Source of the DNA: Ptychodera flava
Lineage: Eukaryota > Hemichordata > Enteropneusta > Ptychoderidae
Reading direction: 5' to 3'
Assembly (NCBI RefSeq): GCF_041260155.1
Contig: NC_091946.1
Coordinates: forward strand, 36,335,776 to 36,399,775
DNA: 64,000 bases
In this document: positions 1-12,700 of the stretch, in pieces
Layout: every line of letters begins with the position of its first letter
Numbering within the stretch: position 1 is the first letter of the stretch
Translations under genes and position numbers: made by a program
Notes under the pieces: model-generated
What the model was told of the DNA's origin: nothing
Database searches by the model: none
What the model saw: only the letters and a program-made list of their open reading frames with translations

Positions 1-3000
1 TCAGGAGTGGCCAAAGCAGATGAATTCAATAAATAGAGGTCTTTACACATCTACTTATTTTTGAGGTGTTTTAAATAATTAACATTTGAAAAAATCTTTT
101 TTAACTACTAGTAAATGACACATGGTCAACAAGATTTGCAGCTATCTTTGTGTAGTATTTTCACTTTAAGTTTTATTTGTGTGCTGTTATAACAGAGTTT
201 CACCATCTCACTGCTGCATTTTGTTTACGTAGGAACTCAACACAGCAAGAGAGATCATTCTGTCCAATTTAAATCTCACTTCCCTGTCTAATATATTTTA
301 AAGAGAATAATCATATGTTACAAACTCTTCCTCATCACCTTCAATGGATAGAATATGCAGAATGGACCACAATAAGTAATTCCATCCAACTGACCATAGA
401 TGCTCTATTACTAGTAAATTGGTATTATTGAATTTCACAGCAACATGTTTGTTGAGTCGTATCAGTTGGCTTGCATAAAGTTGAAAGAGCTCAAAGATGA
501 AGAAAACTTACTGACAGAGGAACATAAAAGGTGATGGACATTTCAGATCTCCTATTTTTTAACATCCTGCTTCTTATTTGTTAGTCAAATATTTTTCGAT
601 GTTGTGCTACAACAATATTCTTTCTTTAATAGCTGATGATCTGTTTTGTTGACTGATACACTGAGTCTTCATCTATGTGCCACTCAAAAAATTGTTTAAA
701 AGCTTTTGTTACCATATCTAACAGATAGCATGTACAAGTCAGAAAGATAGTAAATTGTTTCATTTCAAACAATTACAGTAAAGTACAACAAAAACTGGAA
801 TAATATACATGCAGCATAGTTGAGGGCGCTGTTCTATTGATCCGTTATGCTATGGTTGCATGATGCATAAACTTTAAGAAGTTTTGGCTGGTGGTTATTT
901 TGCCTAAGTAGCAAGTTTTTAGGTTTAGAAACACAGTACTTTTCCTTGATACATTATAAATGTTTATTTTTCTAGTTAGGCACTGATCTGATCTTTGTAG
1001 ACAGACCACTAGTTACATATATTGTAACCTTGTAGAAGCTTCTCATTAGATACTTGCAAATTTGTAAACTCCTGTAGCCTACATATCTGCATTCATCCAT
1101 CTGCATGGTTTACACTTTTGGAAGCAGCGAGCACTGACAGCAGCAGTTTATATCAAATGAACTTCAAATTGACATTTTGGTGGCAGCAATTGGATTTCAC
1201 AGGTTTTGCTGTTCTAGAGACATGAACTATTTGCAAACATAACTGTATTGTTAAATATACAGTCTCACAAGCTGCATATTTTTTGAACAAAAAAGAAATT
1301 TTGGAAAATAAACAAAAAATAAGGAATGATTTTAAAAAATGGCTTGAGCATTGCCTTTCAATATGCCTGATAGTTCTGACTTCATGTATACAGGATATGG
1401 AAGAATAAAATTGACGAGTTTGTAAGATAAATAAAACCAAGAGCATGGGATGATAGTTAAAATATTGAATGGCACATAGTAAATCTAGTTATTTTTATCA
1501 TCACATGTGTTCCACAAATTGATTATGATAACAAGATTGCAGAAAAGAAGACACTCCATCTCCTTTAGCGAACTGTTGGTCACAAATTTATATATCTTTT
1601 TGTTGTAGGTTGTCAGCTTTGGTTTCTCCAATGGAGGTACAATTATCAGGTGCACAAGTCAAAGAGACTCAGAAAATAGGAGAGTTACGAGCTTAAAGGT
1701 ATTCTGTCACCTGTTCCAATTTTGCCAGAGTTACCATGGAAAGAGGAAACCTAACCAATCACAGATTTTAAGATATATAGGCATTTTGAATACCAAGGAA
1801 CGCCCCTTTGACCATATATGGGCATATTTAGATTACAGGTGACTTTATACCCCTAAATCAGGCCAATATAATCCATAGCAGTTTAAATGTAACATGTTAT
1901 TACTTGAAATCATATTTGTAAGTCTTAGTTTTTCAGACACATTATGTTGTGATGAACACAACCTGCTACATGTGTAAGTTGTAATTTAAGAGAAATGGCT
2001 GATGTTCTAGTCCCCATATATGATATTAGTATTCATTTACCATAATTTCACACACAAAAAAACTATTGGTCACACAATGCATCAGAACAGGTTCAGCAGC
2101 AAAAAAGTAATTTTTATTCCCAATGTAGAGAATATGCATCTTTTACAAGAAGGTACAATTATTTTTTGAAAGTAATTATATACAACTTCACAAAGGATTT
2201 TTTACAAATTTACAGTTTCAATAGTTTTGTTCTTTATACATTTTCAAAGCCATCTTTTGGCTTTCCATGTCTCCTGATAACACATATTTATAAAGGTTGT
2301 TTTTGTTGTGTAATGCTGACAGTCTTAGCATATCACTTTTTATATTACAGCTGATGCAATTTTGTAAATGTGAGGTTGACAGCGCCACAAAATATACTTT
2401 CACTAACAAATCAAACTACAAGCTGGCTTTTATAAATGATAAAATTTCACATGATCTCTTATAAACAAGCAAAATGGACGGAGTTTCAGTTTTATTCAAA
2501 AGACATGTTTTTATATCTCTCAGTACTGTTGTAGTTGTCTTGGCTAATATTTCATAAAGTGCCATGAGTTTTACTGTTTTCAGTTATAATTACAGTTTTA
2601 CAAATCTTGACTCTTCTTGTTTTCTGTTTTAGTCAAGTTTAAACAAAAATGTACTCCTGTGATTGTCAATTTTTTCATAAAGTGAAAAATCTATGAATGA
2701 AGACCAAGAAATCACAGTGTCGTGTTTCAAAACTTAAGTACTTCTTCAGCCATTTCACTGCGTGAGTTGTCAACTAGATTTCTAAAGAATGTATCCCATA
2801 AACTGCACTGAATAGACAGTAGTGTAGCTGTTTCACTTATAACTGATTGTCAGTAGCTAGAGCAGTATCTTCCACACAAATGTTACATCTGAACAATTTA
2901 GATTGTTAAGTTAGATTTTATGACAAATGTGTTCAACAAGTTAAGCCTGTGAATCATTTTTGTTAGAACAAAAAGTTGAAATTTCTGTTGAATATAAACT

Positions 3001-3768
3001 CACATAAAGTAAAATCAAATATTAATTTGACATTCAATGTAATTTTCAATTCTTACATTCATGATTAAAAAAATAAATTCCCCACTATTTTGTAGTACTC
3101 AATAATACATATTTCATAATGAGCTTGGACAAGTACATCATTCCCTGTATATTATTCGACCTATTGACATTTTTCTCTTTGGAAGATCAGAAACATAGAA
3201 TGCTTCAAATAGAATGTACTAATATAAGATTTTTAATTCAAAAAATTAGGATATATTACAAAGATCTTAATCCCTTGGTAAAGTAATTATCTTTGTACAT
3301 TCACTTTCAGATATCAAAAAAATGGGTCACCCATTGCTATTGCAGGCTGTAAGCTCACAAAGTGAGTTTACAAACTCCGTAGTATGAGCATGCAGTACTA
3401 ACATATTTCCACATAAAATACAAAAAATGTGACCTGTACATATTACCTACACTCTGTCATAGGTAACAAAATGAATATTAAAGGTAAAGTAACTAGTAAG
3501 TTTACAAAATGTACAAATATCATCTTTTTATTTGAGCAAGATTCACTAAAGAAAATTAGCCATAAAATTGTAAGATTTTCATTTGTTACCCAAAAAACTG
3601 ACTTGGCATTTTCTATAAATCCTCTTTTTGACAACATTTCACAATTGAGAATGTGAAATTAAATTACTCATATATTTATCTTAATTTCTTGTTTAAATCT
3701 AGCCCAACCTGATCTATTCAAGGAATTCAAACTGTCCAGTAATTACAGCAGAAAATAGTGTAGTTTTA
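1..3768. other. Gene-free 3' flank of EFHC2-like gene A
   Basis: I find no exon with a conserved domain here on either strand. The DNA is AT-rich with only short chance reading frames. The part nearest 3,768 should be the 3' UTR of the minus-strand EFHC2-like gene. The closest polyadenylation signal on that strand is AATAAA (TTTATT on the plus strand at 3,527-3,532), about 240 nt past the stop codon. A GTCCCCA motif near 2,013 resembles one end of the GTCCCC element family found elsewhere in the window, but no partner end is visible. Confidence 0.6.
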
Positions 3769-6700
3769 TCATTCTCCATACAAGTAATCCATGACTTCCT
3801 TGTAATCTACGGAGCTTGCTGCTCGTTTCTGTTGCTGTAACTTTGTGAAATCACCCTGTGCTCCTGACATTGGGTTATCTCTCCAGTTAATCAGTTTAAT
3901 GAAATCATTGTAATCAATCCGTCCTCGGTCATCTTTCGTCATCCTGTACAGGAAAGGGACAAGAAACATCAGAAGTAAATTTTAATTAAACTATAGCACT
4001 GAAATTCAAATATCAAATCTAATTCAATGCCAATCAGGAATTCAGTGCTTTTAATATCCAAACTAACCTTGTCATTGATTGAAATTAGAAATTTGTGTTG
4101 ACAATAGAAATTTGTCTTTATTATTTATTTAGGTTTATAGATACCGATAATCATTTTGTTATTGTAATTAACTAGGGTTAAGTGGATCTTAGACAAATCA
4201 ATTTTGCACGGTACATATTACTTTACATTTATCAGTTTCCAACTAAAGACTTTATTATTGTGAAACCCATTGAACTGCATGCATTCTATTACACTGCATT
4301 CATTCAAAGTGCAAAATAAGTGTTTATTTTAGATGCCATGTCTACAGGTAGTCCCTTAAGTTGAGCTACTTTCTGGCTATCAGTCTGTGTGATCAGTATA
4401 ATACAATTTTACAGACGAGTTCACTATTTGAATGCTGATGTGATAATTTTGTGCAAACATTGATTTCTTCCAAACTTTACAAGCTTTTTGCACAGTTGTG
4501 CATGAGGATATCAATATTTGTCACTGCAAAAATAGTGATGATGACAAAACAATTGAAAGGACACCTTTCATTAAAATTGACATCACCATGTAGATAGTTA
4601 TCTGCATTTTGAAAGGCAACCCTTGATTTAATCTTTTCAATTACATTTGTACTTACTTTGACCAAATATCATCCATGATATCATCTGTTAATGGTACCTT
4701 CAATGAATGACAAACACTCTTCACCTGTTCTGGATATAGATATCCCTTCCTGTCAATGTCACGATGAAAACAAACCGTTTCTATCTTCCTGAAGCTGTCA
4801 AAGTTCTGCTTTCTCAGCATGTTGTGTGCTCCCAACAGTATAGAATCCAGTGTGGTTTCAGCAACTTCTTCTACACGGTACTGTCTTGCCACTGTTAATA
4901 TTTCATGATCTGTCAATTCATCCCCCGCTACTTTGATCAATAGGCTCCTGAATAGGAAAGATGATAAAAAAATGATATGCCATAATACTTGAGTGTACAC
5001 AGTAAATTATATTTCACAAACTAATTCATTTATTATTTATTTTACATATTTACATATTTATATCATGTTTTTAATTTTTTTATTTCATTTAATTTTATTA
5101 TTATTTTTTATTTACTTATTTATTTATTTACATACTTAGTATATAAGACTCATGTTTATAATGAAACATTCAGTTGAAAATTATTGGTTTTGTCATGGTA
5201 CCCATCTGACCATATACATACAATCATTTAGACTGTCGTTTTCCTTTAAATAAAAAAGGTAGGCCTTCTAAGTATAGAAAAATTATTCTTTCAAAATATG
5301 TCAGTTACTATGTGGATCTTTTATGGATTACTTTACATATTTGAGCCATTTGTTGGCATGTACATTATAAAATCATTTAGTATTCAGCATGTATACTCAA
5401 AAATTAAAAATGTATGCTTTGCAGTGCAAGTTTCAGCTACAGTTCTTGAACACCAGCATTAGACTACAGTCTAGGAGTATCAAAAATATCACTAAAAATT
5501 TCAGAAGCATAGAAGATACAGAGAAATTTGTTACCTGAAGAGTTCAAACGGAACTTTACCACTTTGCCTGTAATCATACTTTGTGAAGAACTTCTTAACT
5601 TCATCAACATTTGTGGATGCTACTGAGTGCAGTTTTTCCATGACTATCCTGATGTCTGCCATAGGAAACTGGACAAAATGTATTTTGTAAATGATTAATA
5701 TATTGAGAAATAGGTGTTAACTGAATGAGTGCTGTAAATTTTCCCACCAAAATTTAATGCAAATTTTTACCAATTTTTAATGATTTTTTCTATAATTCTT
5801 CTGACAATTTTGCATCAAATGGACATAACTATCCATTAGCTACAGTTTTTAATCAAAATTTTGGGAGAAATCTAAAAAAAATTGTTTTGATTTGAAAAAA
5901 CTGTTTGCACTATATTTTATAAAGGTGACAAAAATATTGACATTTGCACTCACATTGTTCTACTTGTCTTAATTAATAATGACATGAATAGCCAAACAAG
6001 ATTTCAGGTTACTTTTCATTCTTTTTAATAAACAATGACATCTGTAAATTGTGTAAGCAAACTGAATTTCAGGATATGAACCTTTTTAGCCTAAATGTTC
6101 AATTTGCATTTGGTATATCTCATCACAACCCAGAAATCTATGACTAAATATTTGTAAGGCAACATGTCAATAATTGCTCTCTCCTTTCGACTGTGCCCTC
6201 TATGGCAGCAAAAGAATAGACATGATCAGTTTGTGCCAAGATAACTGTTTTACACTTTTTTTATGGTATTTTCCATTGTTAATAAGTACGCTCACATTTT
6301 AGGTCACCTTGGTATTGTCATGTCAAAGAAGATACAATAGTCATAGCACAATAAAACACAGGGGAGTGGCTCCAGCTTTCAATAAACTGAAAATGTACAA
6401 AGAACTATAAAGGCACGATATCATAAACCAGGGTTATGCCTTTTATTTAGAATGAACCCTTAGTATGGTGTGTTGGAATGTGAAAAGGTGCCATTGTGGT
6501 ACCCCACTTGTTGACCTACATTTTAACAGTAACACATTCATGAACAGATTTAAGTTCAAAAAAGTATTTCATGAAATGATGGAACAGATCCTACTCATAC
6601 ATGTATACCACATTTGCAAATGCAACATGGGGAAAAAAAGACAAAATTATAGACAAAACCAAAATGACAGATGAATATAAAGTGCCATCGTGGGACCATA

Positions 6701-9700
6701 ATAAATACGGTTTTGCCATTCTCTGGCACATTTACTTTAGTCCATTTTCTTGTGTTAATTTTTTGTGTTTTGATCACAGTATTGTGCTGTGAACCAAATC
6801 AAATCAAACAAACAGTGTATGATTGGTACATTATCTTACCTCATCTCTGTTCTTTTCCATGTATTTCAGAGTAAACTCATCAGCATCCATGATATAGAAC
6901 TCATGATAATTAAACCTGACATGGGCTCCAACGTACAAGTCACTAGCTGTATAGTACTCCACTGGTTTTACTGTGAACTGATTTTGGTTGGGTTTCTTCA
7001 CTCTGCCTCTCTCAAGAAATTTTCCAGTCACAATTCCTGAGGGAAAAAAACCAAAAATTTACATAATAATTACATAGAAGTGCTGTTCTACACAATTTAA
7101 GCCCTCTAAACTAGAATTGAAACAAAACTGCTGAAGATTTTAGGGACAGTTTTTACGAGATACTGAATATGTTCTGAAGAATGCATGCAAACTATGCATA
7201 TTATCCCATTTATTGTAAAGTAATTCTGGTCATCATAGTAATACTTTTTATTTATCCTACAGGTATCTTTACGTGTTTCTCCTTAAAATTTACACATTTT
7301 ATGACAGGCAAGATTCTAGGTTTTTAACATTTGAAAGATGGCAATCGCAAAGAATTCCTATGAAAAGTGTTTATAAAAATGTTTTTAGCATGATTTTCTC
7401 AGTATATGAAACGTATTGTTCATCTGTAGTCCAGTCAGATGGCCAAAACTTGTTACATGTCTAAAGGTAATTCAGATATAGTAACTGGTAATAATTATCA
7501 GTTTAAGAGGATGAAGAAATGAGATTTAAAATGAATGGTCAGTTTCCCCTACCTGAATTTCTGTTTGGAGGTTCATAGATTGAGATGGTGTCATCACCCA
7601 GGTAGTAAGAAATGATAAACCTTCTACTGGTGTGGTTCTCATTAGTGGTTTCCATTCTTGCACTGAATCTCATCACCTCTTTGTCCTTGGCAACAAACTT
7701 GTGATAGTCCCTCTCAGTTCGTTTGAGGATCAAGGGACTTGGGTAGCAGTTGTTGCGGGAGTCTTCGTCAGTTCCGTATCCATTGTATGGAGGGTATTCC
7801 AGCTGCCTTTTGACTCTCTTTGGTGTGCCTGCTTTGACAGGGTGCAAGTTAGCTGCCAAAAAACAATCAAACAGAAAAGCAAACTTGCCAGGAAAAATCA
7901 GAGTTCACACAATAAAAAAGGCTGTTAATATTTACAAGATCTCTGATGGTTAGGTATGTTCAGGTTAAAATCACTATGCTAGGGAGAACCTATGTCGTTA
8001 TTATTTCTTTACTGCATGAGCAATGCTAGCTGTATTGATGTATAAAGACTAAGTGATTTGAGCCAACAATTGGTAAATATTAATATATTATGGTTCAATA
8101 TTTATTTCCAGGAGAAAATGTTATATTGAGAGTGACAGGGAAAAAATTACTTGTGAAAAACATATCATACGATTTCTCTTTTGTGAAAGTTATCAAAATA
8201 ATTAAATTGATGATTATTAATGTTGAATTTGTCAATTTTTTATCATATTGATTGCTTACAAAACAGTTGATAGAAAAATTTTGAAGACATATTTTGATAT
8301 TTAGTACAATAATGAAATCAAGATAAATACGGTATGTTATATTGCTCCTATAATTTCAAATATTGATTTCATTCCTCTGTTTTATGATGCAAAATACAAT
8401 GATTCTCTTCCTCTCTTGTGGCCATGCATGCATAACAAAAACAATTTTTGATGAAAATAATATTCTAGGGCCATACAACTATAGGCAGGCAGTCTCATTT
8501 GTAAAATTAAATTCTATGTAAGTTCTGTATCAAAATATCACCAGAATCTATAGATTGTTGGTTAATGTAAAGATTTCAAACCGAAAGTCTCGATAAGTAA
8601 AAGGCCAGAAGTTCTATAAAGAAGTTTAGATTAATAAAAGATCTACAAAACACAAATACTATTGCAGTTTCTTATATTTAGTTAGATTAAACTGTTTCTC
8701 TTTCACTCTAGTATTTTTGCTGAAGAAGGCTAATAGCATGCCACTTCAAATCAACACAGCAAATCTTTGGTAATGCACGCATACTCTCAATATTTGGGCT
8801 GAAAATTAATTATGCACACAGCAATACCATATTTGGATTACATGGTCAATTATGCACACTGTAACTCCATATTTGGAAAGGCCATATTAATTATGCACTC
8901 ACTGATTCCATATTTGGACTTGAAGTGTTCTTTGGTATACTCATCACAGTCGTACAGGTAGAACTTACGCCCCCACACGTTGACCGTCTTTCCAATGATG
9001 AGATCACTGTCTCTGTAGTGCTCATGATAATTTGGCCCAGGCTTTGAAGATAAAAGAAGTAACATCTTGTCACTTGAGTGAAAATATATCATCTGTGAAA
9101 CTACGTGCCAGAAATTAATTCTCAAGCACATTTGGCAATGGTTCAAAGTACACGGAGCTCCCCAGCATAAATGAAAAGTTCCAAGATTTGGAATTAAAAA
9201 CACTTACATATGAATTATCCAAGAGTAGTCTCTGATGTCGTCCGCTTCCTAGTACGTTCAGAACAAGAGGAGCATTTTTGTCACCTAATTTCGGCAAAAA
9301 GTAATCCCCCTTCGGTCTTGGAACACGAGAACGGTGTAAGAAGGTACGGCCCATCAATTCACGCCCGGAATTTGGAGGAAGAACTTCTCGAACTTCGATG
9401 GTATCGTCTGCAAGGTAATACAGAAGTATCATTTCTCGCTTGTCGCCGTAGAGGGTATCACTATCGTCCCAGTAGCAATGAAAACGAAGAACTTGGCGGT
9501 CGTATTCCAGGAACTGCTTAAGAGTGTCCGAGCTTTGGTAAGGACGGCGGGATTGGTACGCCTCGAACTCCTGTTACACAAAAAAACAAGGAAAAGTTTA
9601 GGACTTGAGATCATAACGAATTAATGTATATTTATCAGAGAACAAAGTTGAGGTTATAGTAAAACATTTTAAAGGGTAGCGTTTATTATGAATGTTCAAG

Positions 9701-12700
9701 CTTTGGTTGTCTAGGGTTCCACGAAATTAATGGGCTCAAGCTACTTTAATTTGCACTTCAGAATTCATTGGTAAGTGCGTAAAGGTCAGATTTATCTTCC
9801 TGTCTGGAATGTTTTTTGTCTGTATTTTATTCTGTTAGGAATTTTACATACTTTTGCATTACAACCTCGTCTTTGACATATATCTGTTTATTCGCATATA
9901 ATAAGTGTATGAAAAGATCTATGTCCAAGACGAGGTTGTAATCATATAATAATAATAATATAATAATAATTTATTTCTTGTAAAAGAGCGCACTACACTG
10001 CGTCTCAGTGCGCTTTCCATAACAATACACAGATTTGATTAAAAAGTACAGTTCACTACATGTTTTACACTAATTATTAATTAGAATAAGTTTAAAAACA
10101 TGTGGTGATAATTATCATAACTAAAGTCATAGACGTCGGAGCAAGAGAAATAAATTGCATGCATGGGGTCAATTGCCACTTTTAGTGATGTTTCATCACT
10201 TCATGTCTCTGTGTTCATTGATTGTGTCTCAAGTGATGTAGCAGTTAAGTTAGTGTCTTTGTGATCATTGTAATATCATTTATAGATGAGGGCATTCAAT
10301 CCCAGTAGAGACGCTGATACCATGCGGTACGTTAGATAAATCTTGCATATGATAAAAGTGGTATATGTTGTACTATTCAAATACTGTAGAGTGGCGTAAA
10401 AATTTGGTCCATTATCGTCAACATTTGCTATATGAGTGATTATGGCTTTGCTATAATCATTGTTAACGTCTGGGAGGACACGGGGACAAGGGTTTAGACC
10501 TTGACATATATGGGTCACCATGCGCCACCTACTACCACTAGCTGGATGCACTTATGACGTAACCTATCTACCAACTGCCCCCTTCACCGTTATCTAAACA
10601 ATTTGCGTCACCCTCTCCACGTCACTATTCATGCGCATATCAGCGTGAGCAAAGCTATAGCTCGTCCATTTCAACTTCTGCCACGCTCAAGTTCACACCA
10701 CAAAATCCCCGCCCACCCTCCGCAAAAGAAAAAATAAATAAATAAATAAATAAAGCCTCGCTGCAGGCTAGCAGCTCACAAAAAAAAAATATTGTACGTC
10801 TTTATACTGCTTACTTTATACAATAAAGTTCCAGGGGGGTACTGTCATGGGTCTGCTGCGGGCGGCCGGTAACACGTTGCCCGATGCACGGTAGCCAGAG
10901 CCCGGTACCGCCATTCAGGCCGCTATGACGCCTCGTCGCCCCTGCCATGGCAGTGCATGCATAACCCCGGATTTCGGCCAAACACTTGTCTCCGTGTCAT
11001 TCCTTTGCTATATGAGGTTATAGAACCACATATCTCTTTCTGAAGCCTGGAAGCCAAAATTCCACAACTTGTACTGTGAACCACAACATTTATTTTAAGG
11101 AAATAATTCGAAAAACTGCAACGCCTCCCATTTAATGTGTACGTAAATCCCTGTCAAAAAATCAGTGACATTACATGCTGAATTTGTAGAGCGAAACAAA
11201 ACAGCGATCCAAACTTTCTTACGGACTTCATCAAAATCCGTGTGAAGTTTCCTTTGCATACCAGGTATGGAAAATATCCATATCAGCGTCAAATAATTTT
11301 CAAAGAAGTCATTTGTGGATAATCTAAGTTTCAAATAATTACAATCTATGGCTAATTTGTCATTCTAAAAATTACAAACTCCTTCTCCTTATTTTCCTCG
11401 CCCGTAAAAATCATTTGTAGTTTGTCCTGGGTCAAATGCGACAATGAATGTAAGAGCTTTTTCGGCACAGACTTGGTACACTGATAATTTGTTTCTCTTT
11501 GCTCGAGTTGTTCTCCTGTAGTTAAGTAAAGAACGATGTGAAAAAAACTCAGCGCTCGAAATAAATTATGAAGGCATTTTTTATTGATTAGTGAAAAGGG
11601 AACGCAACATGAAGCATAGGTCAAAGTCTCATGATTCACGTCAACTTAATTTCACTTCTGAAAGCAGTTTACTTTGAGTATTGCCGACGCAGGCAAAATG
11701 AAGAAGAATAGAGATATTAATGACCTAAGAATAAAATATTCTTTTACACCTCAATATTTACACACACTTTTGGAGAGGAGGTAGCACTGGGGCACGTCCA
11801 TATGCCATGAAGGCTGTTTTATTTAGCCGAATAGAAAGGTCATGTCAGATGTTTAAAACTTAAGGATTATAAGCTTTGTTCTTCCACTTTCAAAATTGGT
11901 CTTTAGCAACGAAACCGATTAACCAAAAAAATCATGTTGATAACTTCACACTCTAGTAGACTCCTGTACGCCTGCAGTAATTCACTTTGTTCTATTTTCT
12001 TTTTCAGACTTTATTACAGTAATCACCCCTTTCGGTCATGCTTGTAGTTTTTTAAAAAAATCCTGACATTCATTACCCTGGCACGATTCCGATTTCTTAC
12101 ACAATAGACCATGAATCGCGCTTTGTAATAATGGTTCGTAGCAATAACTAGAAACTAAACACAAATCTCAAAGAAGTAGATGAAGTATGTAAAGTTAAAC
12201 ATATCAGAAAATACAGAGGACGAAGTGCTGCCAACCGCATAGGACCCGGATGAGATCAAGATCTTGGTTGCATCATAATTATGCGTCATCTTGAGTCAGA
12301 CATTAATTCCGTTGACGATCGGTTGACGCACAATGTCGTCGTCATGATAATTTAACTTACCCTGTCTCTACGTCTCTGGTAAGGGTCGTCTGGAGCTTTC
12401 TCTGGCGTATTCACCTTGATGTCCATGTCTTCGAAAAACTCTTTGGTAAATTTGTCACAGCCCGTTAAGTGGAATGTTCTGTCGTAGAAGGTGACGTCTT
12501 GACCAACATTGAGGTCGTCTGCTGTGTAAAATTCGTGTTCGTTTGGTGGAGGTTTTCTTATCCGGTGTTTGCTCAAAAATCGCCCTGTAGCCGAGAAACA
12601 GACGGACTTTAAGATTAGTTTTCACAGGTTTTGGTGTTTGAAAAGGCTTCAGTGGGATTTGAACAACTGGCTCAGGTGTTCATATTCATGATATTGTCTG

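Larger units (their letters stand above)
9571..12360. other. Intron 3 of EFHC2-like gene A
   Basis: A 2.8-kb intron without a recognisable gene. It holds a foldback at 9,859-9,943, a retroelement tail with a TTA/ATA microsatellite at 9,936-10,040, an (AAAT)n run near 10,735-10,755, and an unusually GC-rich block at about 10,840-10,975. The remainder is AT-rich and featureless to my reading. Confidence 0.6.

Noticed and set aside
9429-9614. Minus-strand frame overlapping exon 4 of gene A
   Set aside because: It is a shadow in another frame of the second DM10 domain; the true frame reads TLKQFLEYDRQVLRF.
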